A stretch of DNA of 64,000 nt from Roseateles sp. XES5 (GCF_020535545.1 NZ_CP084754.1:620001-684000); one strand, 5' to 3'. Counted from the first letter of the stretch, positions 44,226-54,559 are shown. The notes: generated from the sequence alone by a model not told the origin. Made by a program: numbers and translations.

Positions 44226-46241
44226 CTAGCGCCAGGCCTGGGTGCGCGCGAGCAGGCCGCGGCTTATTCCCGCGTGGATGAGCTTGGCGGCAACGTTCGT
44301 ATAGAAGATCATCATGCCCATGGCCGCCGCCGGGGCGATGTCGCCGGCGTCGTCCATGTTGAGGACGGCAACGGAAGCGAGTTTGGTATCCGTGGAGTAG
44401 AGGAAGACCACCGCCGAAACAGTCGTCATGGCATTGACGAAGAGATAGATCGCAATGTTGAGGATCGCGGGCAGGCAGACCGGCACCGTGACCCGGAAGA
44501 ACAGCCGGTGGAAGGGCTGCTTCAGCGAGGCGGCAACGGATTCGAACTCGGGATCCATCTGCTTGAGCGCCGTCAATGCCGTCAGGTGGGCGACCGTGTA
44601 GAAATGCGTCACGGTGCAAACGACAAGGATCGTCATCGTGCCGTAGATCGAGTTCAGCGGATTGGCGGGATTGTTGAAGAAGAAGATGTAGGCGAGGCCA
44701 AGCACCATGCCGGGCACCGCCATCGGCATCATCGCCAGGAAATGGAAGAGACTGCGGCCGAAGCGGAAGCCGTCCGTCTTCTCGACCATGTAGGCGCCGG
44801 CGAAAACCACGAGCGAACCGAAGAGCGCGGTCAGCAATGCCAGTTTGATCGAGTTGCCATAGGCCGCCCAGCCGCCGCCGTCCATCAGGTCGAAAGCGAA
44901 GTTCTTCGTCGTCAGCGTCAGGTCATAGGGCCAGAATTTCACGATCGCCGCGATCTGGCACATGGCGATCATGCCGAGGATGAAGAGGCTGATCAGGCAG
45001 GCGAAGGCGAAGCAGACCCTGTCGATGGCGGCATTGGGCTTCGGCGTGTAGGGCACGGCGCGAGCCGACAGCAGCGCAACCTGCCGCTTCTGCATGCGCC
45101 GGTCGACGGCGAAGGCGAGGATGGCCGGCACGAGCAGGATGACGGAAACGACCGCCCCCATTTCGAAATTCTGCTGGCCGATCACCTGCTTGTAGATATC
45201 GACGGCGAGCATGCCATATTGGCCCCCGATCACCTTGGGCAGGCCGAAATCCGTGATGACCAGCGTGAAGACGACGAAGGCAGCCGAGACGACGCCGTAG
45301 CGCGCGCCCGGTATCGTCACCGTCCGGAACGTGCGCCACTTGCTGGCCTTGAGGGACGCCGCCGCCTCATAGTGCCGCGCATCGGCGACGGACAGTGCCG
45401 TCAGGATGATGAGGAAGGCGTGCGGCAGGGTGAAAAAGATCGAGCCGATGACGATGCCGATCGGACCATAGATGGAATAGCCGAGCAGCCAGTCCTTGAA
45501 GACGCCCTGGTTGCCGAAGAGATAGACGAGCGCGATGCCCGGCAGCAACGACGGCACAAGGATCGGGATCGTCAGGACGCCGCGGAACAGGCCTTTCAGC
45601 GGCATGCAGCTGCGTGTCAATCCATAGGCGAGCGCGAAGGCGATGGAGACCGTCGCTACCATGCTGATGAGCGCCATCAGGACCGAGTTGATGATCGATT
45701 GGGCCAGCGCCGGCGTTGAGAAATAGGTCGTGAAATTCTCGACGCCGAGGCTGCGGGCCGGTCTGAGAACCACGCGCCGGAAGGCGCCGGAATCGTATTC
45801 GCGCCATTCCGTGCCCTTTTCCAGCGTGGAGCCGGCGAGGAAAGCCACATCCGCCGTCGTGCCGCGGATGCGATACTTCACGGGGCTGCGGAACTTGAAC
45901 TCGGGGAAGAATTTCGTGGCGGAGAGCCGGCCGTCGGAATTGGTGGCGAGTTCCGCATCTCCGACGGCGCCAAGCGTGCGATTGAGCGTCTCTGCGCTCA
46001 CCACCGGTCCCCAGGTCGCCCCGGCCTCACCGCTCACCTGGAACTCGAAGGCCGCCAGATCGAACTGATAGGTCGAAAACGATTTCGACAACATAAGGGC
46101 GAGCGGTGCGCCGAGCGCGATGACGAGATAGAGACCGATGACCGCCATGAAGCCGAGCTTGACGCGGTCATCCCCGGACGTCTCCTGGCGCAGCCGCCTG
46201 CCGAGGGGCGGCATGTAGGGGGCTTCGAGGGCGATGTTCAT
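44226..46241 (-). CDS. 2-aminoethylphosphonate-type ABC transporter permease (fused double permease)
   Basis: Inner membrane protein of 671 aa made of two permease halves of about six helices each. Its two EAA loops are EAAASLKASKWRTFRTVTIP and ESVAASLKQPFHRLFFRVTV. A large extracytoplasmic insertion (about residues 60-155, without helices) separates the first two helices. This fused form is typical of Fe(III)/thiamine-like and aminoethylphosphonate importers. It overlaps the ATPase stop by one base. The assignment to 2-aminoethylphosphonate rests on the adjacent phnY-phnA-phnW genes. Confidence 0.85.
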   Translation of the reverse strand: MNIALEAPYMPPLGRRLRQETSGDDRVKLGFMAVIGLYLVIALGAPLALMLSKSFSTYQFDLAAFEFQVSGEAGATWGPVVSAETLNRTLGAVGDAELATNSDGRLSATKFFPEFKFRSPVKYRIRGTTADVAFLAGSTLEKGTEWREYDSGAFRRVVLRPARSLGVENFTTYFSTPALAQSIINSVLMALISMVATVSIAFALAYGLTRSCMPLKGLFRGVLTIPILVPSLLPGIALVYLFGNQGVFKDWLLGYSIYGPIGIVIGSIFFTLPHAFLIILTALSVADARHYEAAASLKASKWRTFRTVTIPGARYGVVSAAFVVFTLVITDFGLPKVIGGQYGMLAVDIYKQVIGQQNFEMGAVVSVILLVPAILAFAVDRRMQKRQVALLSARAVPYTPKPNAAIDRVCFAFACLISLFILGMIAMCQIAAIVKFWPYDLTLTTKNFAFDLMDGGGWAAYGNSIKLALLTALFGSLVVFAGAYMVEKTDGFRFGRSLFHFLAMMPMAVPGMVLGLAYIFFFNNPANPLNSIYGTMTILVVCTVTHFYTVAHLTALTALKQMDPEFESVAASLKQPFHRLFFRVTVPVCLPAILNIAIYLFVNAMTTVSAVVFLYSTDTKLASVAVLNMDDAGDIAPAAAMGMMIFYTNVAAKLIHAGISRGLLARTQAWR

Positions 46242-47416
46242 CAGGCAGCCCTCGGATAGAGCAGCAGGCGTTCGCGGGGAATTTCCACCTGAATGACACC
46301 GCCCGTCTCGATGTTGAGGCGGCGGACCGCATTGACGGAGAAATCGGCGATAAGCGTGCGCTCGCCGAGCCGCGGCGCCGTCAGCCGCGTGCGCCAGAAC
46401 ATGCCGAGGAATTCCATCTCCTGCACTTCAGCGTCGATCAGATTCTGCGGCGTCAACGGCCGGTCGGCGGCATTGACCGCATGAGCGTCGGCACCATGCG
46501 GGATGATGTCGACCGGGCGCACGACGGCTGTCGCCGCATGGCCGGCGACAAAATCCTCCGTCGAGCAGCAGAAGGCCGAATGTCCGATCTCGACCTCGCC
46601 GTGCCGCAAGACCTTTGCGGGAAACTGGTTGGTCTCGCCGATGAAATCCGCAACGAACAGCGTGTCGGGATGACGGTAGATCTCCGTGGGGGAGCCGACC
46701 TGTTCGATGACGCCATGGTTCATCACGACGATCCGATCGGCCATGGCCAGCGCCTCTTCCTGGTCGTGCGTGACCATGATCGTCGTGACGCCCAGCTTGC
46801 GTTGCAGCGCCTTGATTTCGTGGCGCAGGTGCACGCGCACCTTGGCGTCGAGCGCGGACAACGGCTCGTCAAGCAGCAGAAGGCCCGGCGAAATCGCAAT
46901 GGCGCGGGCAAGCGCGATACGCTGCTGCTGGCCGCCGGAAAGCTGGGCGGGATATTTCTTGCCCTGCGCCGTCAGCCCGACCGTAGCCAGAAGGTCGGCG
47001 ACACGGGTGGCGATCTCCGGCTTCGAGCGGCCGGTATTTTCAAGGCCGAAAGCGATGTTCTCCGCAATCGTGAGATTGGGGAACAGGGCGTAGGACTGGA
47101 AGACGATGCCGTAGTCGCGGCCCGCGGGCGGCTCGCGCGAGATGTCGCGGCCGTCCTGGATCAGGCGGCCGCTGCTCTGCTGCTCCAGGCCCGCGATGAT
47201 GCGCAGCAAGGTGGTCTTGCCGCAGCCCGAGGGGCCGAGAAAGCAGACGAACTCACCCTTGGCGATGCTGAGCGATATGTCGCGCAGCGCGACGAAATCG
47301 CCGTAGCTCTTCCATAGATCGCTGATCTCGAGATAGGGCGCCGGTTGGATATCCGGCTCCATAGCGCCACGGGCTATGCTTGTGGGTATCGGTTCGATCG
47401 ACATGGCATGTCTCAT
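46241..47416 (-). CDS. 2-aminoethylphosphonate-type ABC transporter ATP-binding protein
   Basis: ATPase of 391 aa. ATG 47416 has GGAG eight bases upstream; ATG 47404 is possible. Walker A GPSGCGKTT, VFQSYALFPNLTI, LSGGQQQRIALARAI, LLLLDEPLSALDAK and VTHDQEEALAM are all intact. A TOBE-like C-terminal domain (VVRPVDIIPHGADAH) follows. About 40 extra residues precede the first strand of the nucleotide-binding domain. Works with the fused permease and the binding protein on either side. Confidence 0.9.
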   Translation of the reverse strand: MRHAMSIEPIPTSIARGAMEPDIQPAPYLEISDLWKSYGDFVALRDISLSIAKGEFVCFLGPSGCGKTTLLRIIAGLEQQSSGRLIQDGRDISREPPAGRDYGIVFQSYALFPNLTIAENIAFGLENTGRSKPEIATRVADLLATVGLTAQGKKYPAQLSGGQQQRIALARAIAISPGLLLLDEPLSALDAKVRVHLRHEIKALQRKLGVTTIMVTHDQEEALAMADRIVVMNHGVIEQVGSPTEIYRHPDTLFVADFIGETNQFPAKVLRHGEVEIGHSAFCCSTEDFVAGHAATAVVRPVDIIPHGADAHAVNAADRPLTPQNLIDAEVQEMEFLGMFWRTRLTAPRLGERTLIADFSVNAVRRLNIETGGVIQVEIPRERLLLYPRAA

Positions 47417-47496
47417 CTGCAAGCTCCGCTGGCTGTCAGGCAATGGTCGCGAATGCGTGAGGCGGAGCGCGAAGGCGCCCCGCCCGTTCATCGGGA

Positions 47497-48519
47497 TCAA
47501 CTCTTGGGTTCCGACTTGGCGTCGTACCGCTTCTGCCATTCCTTGAGGATGGCGCCGCGGTTGTTGGCGGCCCATTCGAAGTCGTTGTCGATCATCTTGG
47601 AGGCGATGTCGGCCGGCAGATGTTCCACCTCCTTCGCGACGCCGGGATAGGCGACGACGGCATAGCCGGCATTGTACATCTCGTTGGCTTCCCGGGTGAC
47701 GGACCAGTCGACAAGCGTCTTGGCCGCATCCAGATTTGCCGTGCCCGCGATGATCGCGGTCGCTTCCGCCTCCCAGCCCGATCCTTCGGACGGGAAGATG
47801 ATGTCGATCGGCGCGCCGGCGCTCTTGGCCTTGGCGCCGGGGAATTCGAACGAGACGCCGATGACGGCCTCGCCCGCACCCGCCATCTTGCAGGGCTTCG
47901 AGCCGGAATGCGTATAGGCCGAAATGTTCTCGTGCAGCTTGTCCATGAAGGACCAGGCCTTCTCGTCGCCCCACATCTGCATCCAGCCCGAAACATCGAG
48001 GAAGCCGGTACCGGAGGATGCCGGGTTGGGCATCACGATGTGGCCCTTGTATTCCGGCTTCGTCAGGTCCTCCCAGCTCGTCGGCGCCTTCAGGCCGAGC
48101 TTTTCACCTTCCACCGTGTTGTAGCAGAGAGCGGCGACATAGGCGTCCATACCGACCCAGCTGGGCGGCGTGTCCTTGTCGACGAACTTCTTGTCGAGTT
48201 CCGCGACGCCCTTGGGCTCATAGGCCTCGAGCATGCCCTCGGTCTTGAGGAGAAGCAGCGAGGTCGCGGCAAGGCCCCAGACGACGTCGGCCTGCGGGTT
48301 GTCCTTCTCGGCGAGCAGCTTGGCTGTCATGACGCCGGTGGAGTCGCGCACCCAGTTGATCTTGATGTCGGGATGGGCCTTTTCGAATGTCGCCTTGTAG
48401 CGGTCGAGATCGACGGCTTCGACGGCGGTGTAGACCGTAAGCTGGGTTTCGGCGAAAACCATGGTGGGAAGCGCGGTGGTGAGCGCGCTGGCAAGCAGAA
48501 AAAGCATGCGTCTGTTCAT
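47497..48519 (-). CDS. 2-aminoethylphosphonate-type ABC transporter substrate-binding protein
   Basis: Periplasmic protein of 340 aa; signal peptide MNRRMLFLLASALTTALPTM, cleaved near VFA. The FbpA/PhnS-type fold is visible in LTVYTAVEAVDLDRYKATFE, ADVVWGLAATSLLLLKTEGM and GHIVMPNPASSGTGFLDVSG, a motif found in aminoethylphosphonate binding proteins. It is the first gene of the importer operon; a copy of the 27-bp phosphonate-regulon element lies 131 bp upstream. Confidence 0.87.
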   Translation of the reverse strand: MNRRMLFLLASALTTALPTMVFAETQLTVYTAVEAVDLDRYKATFEKAHPDIKINWVRDSTGVMTAKLLAEKDNPQADVVWGLAATSLLLLKTEGMLEAYEPKGVAELDKKFVDKDTPPSWVGMDAYVAALCYNTVEGEKLGLKAPTSWEDLTKPEYKGHIVMPNPASSGTGFLDVSGWMQMWGDEKAWSFMDKLHENISAYTHSGSKPCKMAGAGEAVIGVSFEFPGAKAKSAGAPIDIIFPSEGSGWEAEATAIIAGTANLDAAKTLVDWSVTREANEMYNAGYAVVAYPGVAKEVEHLPADIASKMIDNDFEWAANNRGAILKEWQKRYDAKSEPKS

Positions 48520-48649
48520 GATTGAAAATCTCCTCTGAAGGCCTGGAAAAACCGGGGAAGCGCGGCGGACGATCTAGGCGTCGTCCTTGGATGATCGGCT
48601 TCAGGAGACATTCTGCGCAGGGGTTTTTGGTAAGTAAAATTTATTATTC

Positions 48650-48676
48650 TTATCGTTTGGAAGATAAAAGCTATAG
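48650..48676. promoter_or_regulatory. Phosphonate-regulon element, copy 1 (importer promoter)
   Basis: On the plus strand ATCGTT (48652-48657) and ATAG (48673-48676) stand with exactly the same 15-bp spacing as in the two better copies at 52805 and 54560. The interior is less conserved. It lies in an AT-rich promoter region 131 bp before the binding-protein start codon. Confidence 0.5.
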
Positions 48677-48722
48677 GATAATTGCTGAAAAAACAGGCAT
48701 TTGCATGGGAGGAACACCAAAC

Positions 48723-48750
48723 AAAAAAGGAGCCGCGCGGAGCGGCTCCT
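48723..48750 (-). terminator. Rho-independent terminator after phnY
   Basis: On the minus strand AGGAGCCGC, a 5-nt loop and GCGGCTCCT (perfect 9-bp stem) run into TTTTTT at 48728-48723. It begins 33 bp after the phnY stop and so ends the phnW-phnA-phnY transcript. Confidence 0.85.
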
Positions 48751-48783
48751 GAAAAAGGTGATCTCGCAGGGGATTGCTTCAGA

Positions 48784-50238
48784 TCACCACGGCAGGGAAA
48801 AGGTCTTGACGTTGGTGAAGCTCTTCATCGCTTCGATGACGCCCTCCTTGTAGCCGTTGCCGGAATCCTTGATGCCGCCGAACGGGCTCATCTCGATGCG
48901 ATAACCTGGCACCTCCCAGATGTTCACCGTGCCGACCTTCAGTCCCGCGATGTATTTCTGCATGCGCCGGAAGTCGTTGGTGCAGACCCCGGAGGAAAGG
49001 CCGAAGGCGGTCGAGTTGGAAAGGGCGATCAGCGCATCGTCATCGTCCGGCGCCCGGACGATCGGGATGATCGGCGCGAAGGTCTCTTCCATGACGAGCT
49101 CGCTTGCATGGGACACGCGATCGATGACGATCGGCGGCAGCAGAGCGCCCCGCCGGCCCGGATTGTAGAGGACGTCCGCCCCCTCTTCCGCCGCCTTGTG
49201 CACGCGGCCTTCGAAGATCTCCGCGGCCCTGGCATGCACGACGGTACCGAGCTCCGTCGCCCGATCCATGGGATCGCCGAACCTCAGCTTCTTCGCGCGT
49301 TCCAGCACCAGCGGCACGAAACGGTCGGCGACGCGCTCCTGGCACAGGATGCGCTTGACCGCGGTGCAGCGCTGGCCGGAATTCTTCGTGGCGCCCGCAA
49401 CCGCAAGATCGGCGGCTCTCGCAAGATCGTCGTCCGACAGATCGTTGAGGATGATCAGGGGATCGTTGCCACCGAGTTCGAGGATCTGGCGCTTGTAATG
49501 GGCATGCGCAGCGATCAGCTTGCCGACCGGCACACTACCGGTGAAGGTAATGAGGTCGAAATTCGGATTGGTGATCATCTCCATGCCGATATCGCCCGGC
49601 CAGCCGGTAACGACGGACAGCATTTCCGGCGGCAGGCCGGCCTCGTAGAGGACATCGGCAAGAACCAGCGCCGTCATCGGCGTCAGTTCGGTCGGCTTCA
49701 GCACCACGCAATTGTTGGTGGCGATCGCCGGCGCCACCTTGTGCGCCACCATGTTGAGCGGGTGGTTGAAGGGGGTGATCGCCGAAATGGCGGTCAGCGG
49801 CTCGCGGGTGGTGAAGATCTTGCGTGCCTTGCCGTGCGGGGTGAGGTCGCAAGAGAAAATCTCACCGTCGTCGTGGATGCACATCTGCCCGGAGAGCGTG
49901 AAGACATCGAAGGCGCGCCCGACCTCATAGAGCGAGTCCTGCTTGGAGATGCCGAGCTCAAGGGTGATGAGATCGGAAATCTCCTCCTTGCGGGCGACCA
50001 GGAGGTCGGCCGCCTTCAGCAGGATGCGCTGGCGCTCGTAGCGCGTCAGCTTCGGCTGGTAGGCTGCCGCGATCTCGAACGCCCTGCGGGCATGCTCCGC
50101 ACGGCCGGCCGGCACGGTACCGATGACGGCATCGTTCCAGGGATAGTGCACCTCGACCACGCCCTCGGTGTCGACCTTCTTGCCGGCGATCCGCATGGGT
50201 TCATGACGGATCGCGAATGTCGTTTCTGCCTTGGTCAT
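48784..50238 (-). CDS. phnY: Phosphonoacetaldehyde dehydrogenase
   Basis: Aldehyde dehydrogenase of 484 aa; ATG 50238 after GGGAGCGGACA. Landmarks: [36 protein letters not shown], the glutamate in [13 protein letters not shown], and catalytic cysteine in [15 protein letters not shown]. It oxidises phosphonoacetaldehyde to phosphonoacetate with NAD(P)+. The function is strongly supported by its place directly after phnA and phnW homologues, the same trio known in Sinorhizobium meliloti. Confidence 0.9.
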   Translation of the reverse strand: MTKAETTFAIRHEPMRIAGKKVDTEGVVEVHYPWNDAVIGTVPAGRAEHARRAFEIAAAYQPKLTRYERQRILLKAADLLVARKEEISDLITLELGISKQDSLYEVGRAFDVFTLSGQMCIHDDGEIFSCDLTPHGKARKIFTTREPLTAISAITPFNHPLNMVAHKVAPAIATNNCVVLKPTELTPMTALVLADVLYEAGLPPEMLSVVTGWPGDIGMEMITNPNFDLITFTGSVPVGKLIAAHAHYKRQILELGGNDPLIILNDLSDDDLARAADLAVAGATKNSGQRCTAVKRILCQERVADRFVPLVLERAKKLRFGDPMDRATELGTVVHARAAEIFEGRVHKAAEEGADVLYNPGRRGALLPPIVIDRVSHASELVMEETFAPIIPIVRAPDDDDALIALSNSTAFGLSSGVCTNDFRRMQKYIAGLKVGTVNIWEVPGYRIEMSPFGGIKDSGNGYKEGVIEAMKSFTNVKTFSLPW

Positions 50239-50248
50239 TGTCCGCTCC

Positions 50249-51523
50249 CTATTGTGCCGGTTGTGCGGCCGCGACGAGCGCGTAGTAGAAGGCATCGAAG
50301 TTGCGCAACGTGTCGGCCGTGTGAAGCTCGGGCAATGTGCGGTTGGCGATGAACGGCACTTCCTGCTCGGTCAGGCCGCCATGCGAGCGCAACGGCTCGT
50401 TGAGTGCAGCAAGATCGTGCCGATGTTCGCTCGTGCCGAGCGTCTTGTTCTCCGAGGAGACGAGCACGATGTCGCCGATGCGATCGTCCGGCAATTCAAA
50501 GCGCACGCAGGCTTCCGGGCGCGACAGGACCACATCGATACCCTCTATCGCCTTCAGCCGCTCGATGATCTCCTCCTTGTCCGTGCCCTCAGGCAGATAG
50601 GCCGTGGCGAAGGAGCCGAGCGCGCCGTGATGCACGACATAGGGGTCGGTAATCGGCAGGATGACGCGAGCCGCGTCCTTGCCGAGCCATTGGTCGAGCA
50701 GGTCCTGCACATAGATGACGTCCGGCGACCCGTCCGCCTTGTGCTTCGGCTTCATGCCGTGGTCGGCGGTAACGACGATCGCCGCGCCGAGTGCGTCGAG
50801 CTCGGTGAGGTACTTGTCGAACATCTCGTAGAAGGCATTGGCCTGCGGCACGCCCGGGGCATATTTGTGCTGAACGTAGTCTGTCGTCGTCAGATACATG
50901 ACATCAGGGCGGAACTCCTTGAGAAGCTTCACGCCGGCCGCGAAGACGAACTCGGACAGTTCCGCGGAATAGACTTCCGGCACCGGCCGGCCAAGCCAGG
51001 CCGACGCGTTGTCGATACCATGCTCCGCCTTGGTCGAGGTGTCGGACTTTTCCGAGGAAAAGCAGACGGCCCTGCCCTCGTCGAACTTCAGGCCATGACC
51101 GAGCAGCGCGCGAAGCTTGTCCTTCGCGGTCACCACGGCGACCCGGGCGCCGGCATCATAGAAGGCCTTGAAGACGGTCGGCGCGCGGAGGAACCGCGGG
51201 TCGTTCATCATCACTTCCTTGCCGGTCGCCGGCTCGTAGAGATAGTTGCCGCAGATGCCGTGGATCGCCGGCGGGCGGCCAGTCGCGATGGACAGGTTGT
51301 TCGGGTTGGTGAAACTCGGGATGACACTGAGCGCGGTGCGTTCCGTGCCGGTCTTGCGGATGCGGGCCAGCGTCGGCATCAGGCCGGCTTTGATGGCCTC
51401 GTCGAGATAGGCAGGCTCGCAGCCGTCCAGGCAGATGGCAATCGCCGGAACGTTCGGCCAGGGATAGGTGCGTCGGTTGGCGGTGACGGTGATCTTGGAC
51501 ATCTGGTTCATCGGAGTTTCCAT
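50249..51523 (-). CDS. phnA: Phosphonoacetate hydrolase
   Basis: Alkaline-phosphatase superfamily enzyme of 424 aa that splits phosphonoacetate into acetate and phosphate. Two-metal site residues are visible: aspartate in [20 protein letters not shown], nucleophilic threonine in [46 protein letters not shown] and a late histidine in [17 protein letters not shown]. The start is [10 protein letters not shown] at 51523 or the methionine four codons later; ribosome binding sites are weak for both. It lies 18 bp after phnW and 10 bp before phnY. Confidence 0.92.
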   Translation of the reverse strand: METPMNQMSKITVTANRRTYPWPNVPAIAICLDGCEPAYLDEAIKAGLMPTLARIRKTGTERTALSVIPSFTNPNNLSIATGRPPAIHGICGNYLYEPATGKEVMMNDPRFLRAPTVFKAFYDAGARVAVVTAKDKLRALLGHGLKFDEGRAVCFSSEKSDTSTKAEHGIDNASAWLGRPVPEVYSAELSEFVFAAGVKLLKEFRPDVMYLTTTDYVQHKYAPGVPQANAFYEMFDKYLTELDALGAAIVVTADHGMKPKHKADGSPDVIYVQDLLDQWLGKDAARVILPITDPYVVHHGALGSFATAYLPEGTDKEEIIERLKAIEGIDVVLSRPEACVRFELPDDRIGDIVLVSSENKTLGTSEHRHDLAALNEPLRSHGGLTEQEVPFIANRTLPELHTADTLRNFDAFYYALVAAAQPAQ

Positions 51524-51541
51524 TCTTCGTTGGGCGGCCGG

Positions 51542-52744
51542 TCAGGCGGCAAGGCGGCTGCGTTCTTCAAGGGCGATGGCCGGCGGCGCGGCACTGTCGA
51601 CGCCCATCTCGGCAAGCGACGAACGGGCAGCTTCGACCACGCGGCGCATGACATGTTCGTCCATGCGGCCGATGCAGCCGACGCGGAAACTGTCGACCAC
51701 CGTGAGCTTGCCGGGATAGATGATGAAGCCCTTGTCCTTCATCAGCGTATAGAAGCGATCGAAGGCGAAGGCCGGATGGGCCGGGCTGAAGAAGGTGACG
51801 ATGATCGGCGACAGCCACTGGTCGGCGAGCAGCGTCTCGAACCCGGCTTCGCGCATGCCCGCCACCATGACGTCGCGATTGCGGGCGTAGCGGGCGCCGC
51901 GCGCGGCCACGCCGCCTTCCTCCCTGTGCAGGCGCAGCGCTTCCAGAAAGGCCGCGACGACGTGGGTCGGCGGCGTGAAACGCCACTGGCCGGTCTTGTT
52001 CATGTAGTCCCACTGGGCGTGGATATCGAGGCTGAGGGAATGGCTCCGGCCCTTGCAGGCCTCGAGTTCGCTCTTGCGGGCGATGACGAAGCCGAAGCCG
52101 GGCACACCTTCAATGCACTTGTTGGCGGAAGAAACGATCGCCTCGTAGCGGAAATCGGCAAGGCCGGCCGGCACGGCGCCGAAGGCGCTCATCGAATCGA
52201 CCAGCAGCTTGCGGCCGTGGGCATAGACCGTATCGGAAATTTCCTTGAGGGGATTGAGGATGCCGGAACTGGTTTCGCAATGGACGACGACGACATGCGT
52301 GATGGCAGGATCGGCATCGAGGGCGGCGGCGACTTCGGGACCGCGCGGCGGCATGTAGTCGCCCTTGTCGATCGTAACATGGTCACGGCCGAGATAGGAC
52401 AGCGTCTGCGCGATGCGCTTGCCATAGGCGCCGTTGCTCAGCACCAGGACCTTGCCGTCGCGGGGAACGAAGCTGCCGAGCAGCGCCTCGACCGAGAACG
52501 AACCGCTGCCCTGCATGGGAACGCAATCGAATTCACCCTTGGTGTCGCCGGCGATCTCAAGAAGCTGGCGGCGCAGGTCGGCGGTCATGGCGCGAAAGTC
52601 GCCGTCCCAGGAACCCCAGTCCCGCAGCATGGCTTCCTTGACGGAATAGGCGGTCGTCAGCGGGCCTGGCGTCAGCAGGTAGGGCTCGCCGAGCTTCGGC
52701 GATTCCAGCGGCGCGATGGTTTTCTCAGAAGCGGTGTTTGGCAT
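51542..52744 (-). CDS. phnW: 2-aminoethylphosphonate--pyruvate transaminase
   Basis: Class V PLP aminotransferase of 400 aa; ATG 52744 after GAGGACGGACC. It converts 2-aminoethylphosphonate plus pyruvate to phosphonoacetaldehyde plus alanine. Landmarks: YLLTPGPLTTAYSVKEAMLR, MQGSGSFSVEALLGSFVPRD, LLVDSMSAFGAVPAGL and the Schiff-base lysine in VSSANKCIEGVPGFGFVIAR. First gene of the catabolic operon, with a copy of the regulon element 61 bp before its start codon. The N-terminal 25 residues precede the usual PhnW start. Confidence 0.93.
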   Translation of the reverse strand: MPNTASEKTIAPLESPKLGEPYLLTPGPLTTAYSVKEAMLRDWGSWDGDFRAMTADLRRQLLEIAGDTKGEFDCVPMQGSGSFSVEALLGSFVPRDGKVLVLSNGAYGKRIAQTLSYLGRDHVTIDKGDYMPPRGPEVAAALDADPAITHVVVVHCETSSGILNPLKEISDTVYAHGRKLLVDSMSAFGAVPAGLADFRYEAIVSSANKCIEGVPGFGFVIARKSELEACKGRSHSLSLDIHAQWDYMNKTGQWRFTPPTHVVAAFLEALRLHREEGGVAARGARYARNRDVMVAGMREAGFETLLADQWLSPIIVTFFSPAHPAFAFDRFYTLMKDKGFIIYPGKLTVVDSFRVGCIGRMDEHVMRRVVEAARSSLAEMGVDSAAPPAIALEERSRLAA

Positions 52745-52804
52745 GGTCCGTCCTCGCGTTTGGCTTGTCCGAGGTCGACAATGCGGCGGAAACATCTATC
52801 TGTA

Positions 52805-52831
52805 AAATCGTTCTTTTGTATCAATCCATAG
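52805..52831. promoter_or_regulatory. Phosphonate-regulon element, copy 2 (phnW promoter)
   Basis: The plus-strand 27-mer starts AAATCGTTC and ends CATAG. It matches the copy at 54560-54586 at 22 of 27 positions and sits 61 bp before the phnW start codon. The adjacent CAATC-N4-GATTG dyad (52822-52835 on the plus strand) has the form of a LysR site. Binding by the LysR protein encoded at 54615 is inferred. Confidence 0.65.
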
Positions 52832-52845
52832 ATTGTAATTATACT

Positions 52846-54498
52846 TCATGCCGCCGGTATCAGGCGGCTTTCCAGCAGGTCGCCGGTTTCGCGCAGGCGC
52901 GGATAGGCCATGGTCGTGACCAGTGAATTGACCTCCTTCAGCGCGCGCACGATCTCCAGATGCATGTCGCTGGACTGGATGCTCGCGGCAACACCCTGCC
53001 GCAGCCGTTCCAGATGGTTCTTGCTGCTCTCCTCCATCAGACGGCGCACATGCTCCTTCTGCCGCACCATCTCCCGGGCGATGACCGGGTCGGGCGAGAC
53101 GAGGAGATTGGCGGCGAGCCGGACATTCGAGAACACCGCAGCGTGGAGCAGCAGCAGTTCGCGCCATCCGTCCTGCGAGAACGCGCCGGCCCCGGCAAGC
53201 CGCTCCTCGGCCATCTGCAAAAGGCTTTTCGCCACCACGTCGCCGGCATATTCGAGATGGATCGCCGCCTCGGTCAGTTCGATGCCGCGTCGGGCTTGCT
53301 CTTCCGTCAGCACACCGCGGTTGACGGCGGCAACGTAAAGCTTGATCTCGCTATGCGCCCGGTGGATCTCGCCGTCGATGCGGCGGAGCGCATCGACCGC
53401 TTCCCGCGTCGGCGATTGGATGACCGTCATCACCGGCTCGAGCATGCGGGTCGTCAAATTGCCCATATGCAGCACTTCACGCGCCGCCGCGGCGAGCGCC
53501 TGCGCCGGCTTGTCGATCAGCGCGCGATCGAGCGCGCTGATATGGGCTGTCAGGTCGCCCTCTCCCGCCGCATCCGGCGTCAAAAGCCTGACAAGGCGCC
53601 CCATCGCACCGCAGGTGACCAGCCCCACGAGCACCAGCATGGCATTGAAGATGAGATGCAGATTGACGAGCTTGCCAGCCACCGTCCCGCCGGGAAGCCA
53701 GGCAAATGGCGCGTGCACCGCGAACAGCGCGAAAGCCGCCGCACTGAACAGGGCACGGAAAAACAGATTGCCGAGAGGCAGGCGCCGACCTTCCACCGGC
53801 AGGCCGCGGGTCAGCCAGAGCGCAATCAACCCGCCGCCGAGATTGACGCCGAGGACGAGCGGAACGCCGACGTCGAGCGGCACCAGCCCCTTCGTCGCGA
53901 AGGTGAGGATCAGAAGGATCGCCGCAACGCTCGAATGGAGCGCCCAGGTGAAGAGCGCGGCGAGGATCATCACCGTCAGCGCATCCCCGCCGATAAAGGC
54001 GATGGCAGACGGCAGAAGCGGGCTTTGTGCCAGAGGCAACGTCGCGTGACCGATCATCTGAAGCGACAACAGCAGCAGGCCGATGCCGAGCACGGCGCGT
54101 CCGGCTTCGACCGCCTTGCGCGTGTGCGCCTTGAGATGCAGGAGCCCCCCGCCGACAATCAGCAGCGGCGCCAGCCAGTGCAGGTCGAAGGACAGGATCT
54201 TGACGACCAGGGCCGAGCCCAGATCGGCGCCAAGGAGCACGGCCAGCCCGACATCGAGCGCCATGGCGCCGCTGATGGCAAAGCCGGCGGTGAGCATGGC
54301 GACGGCAGTGGAGCTTTGCAACGCGATGGCCACAAGGCAGCCATAGACGGCCGCACGCGGCCGCCCGCCGGCACCACCGACCGCGCGCGCGACCAGATCT
54401 CCCCATGCCGTTTCGACGCCCCTCTTCACAAGGCTCACGGCATAGAGCAGCAGGACGGTTGCGGCGGCAAGTTCTAGGGCGACGGCCGGCAGGTTCAT
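52846..54498 (-). CDS. Na/Pi cotransporter family protein with PhoU-like domain
   Basis: Membrane protein of 550 aa; ATG 54498 after GCGGAGCGCGCC. The N-terminal two thirds hold about eight to ten helices with the inverted-repeat motifs of NptA/YjbB proteins: IALQSSTAVAMLTAGF (QSST) and a degenerate second copy ALHSSVAAILLIL. The C-terminal 200 residues are helical and PhoU-like (KLYVAAVNRGVLTEEQARRG). YjbB is reported to export phosphate. In a phosphonate operon it may dispose of, or balance, phosphate released by PhnA. Confidence 0.85.
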   Translation of the reverse strand: MNLPAVALELAAATVLLLYAVSLVKRGVETAWGDLVARAVGGAGGRPRAAVYGCLVAIALQSSTAVAMLTAGFAISGAMALDVGLAVLLGADLGSALVVKILSFDLHWLAPLLIVGGGLLHLKAHTRKAVEAGRAVLGIGLLLLSLQMIGHATLPLAQSPLLPSAIAFIGGDALTVMILAALFTWALHSSVAAILLILTFATKGLVPLDVGVPLVLGVNLGGGLIALWLTRGLPVEGRRLPLGNLFFRALFSAAAFALFAVHAPFAWLPGGTVAGKLVNLHLIFNAMLVLVGLVTCGAMGRLVRLLTPDAAGEGDLTAHISALDRALIDKPAQALAAAAREVLHMGNLTTRMLEPVMTVIQSPTREAVDALRRIDGEIHRAHSEIKLYVAAVNRGVLTEEQARRGIELTEAAIHLEYAGDVVAKSLLQMAEERLAGAGAFSQDGWRELLLLHAAVFSNVRLAANLLVSPDPVIAREMVRQKEHVRRLMEESSKNHLERLRQGVAASIQSSDMHLEIVRALKEVNSLVTTMAYPRLRETGDLLESRLIPAA

Positions 54499-54559
54499 AG
54501 GCGCGCTCCGCGATGAGGCAGGGAATCCGAAAATCATCCTTCATCGCTTTACATCAATC

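Noticed and set aside
50231..52831. Long open frame on the plus strand (about 866 codons) opposite phnA and phnW
   Set aside because: Antisense frames stay open in high-GC coding sequence. It has no ribosome binding site, no domain, and overlaps two well-supported enzymes.
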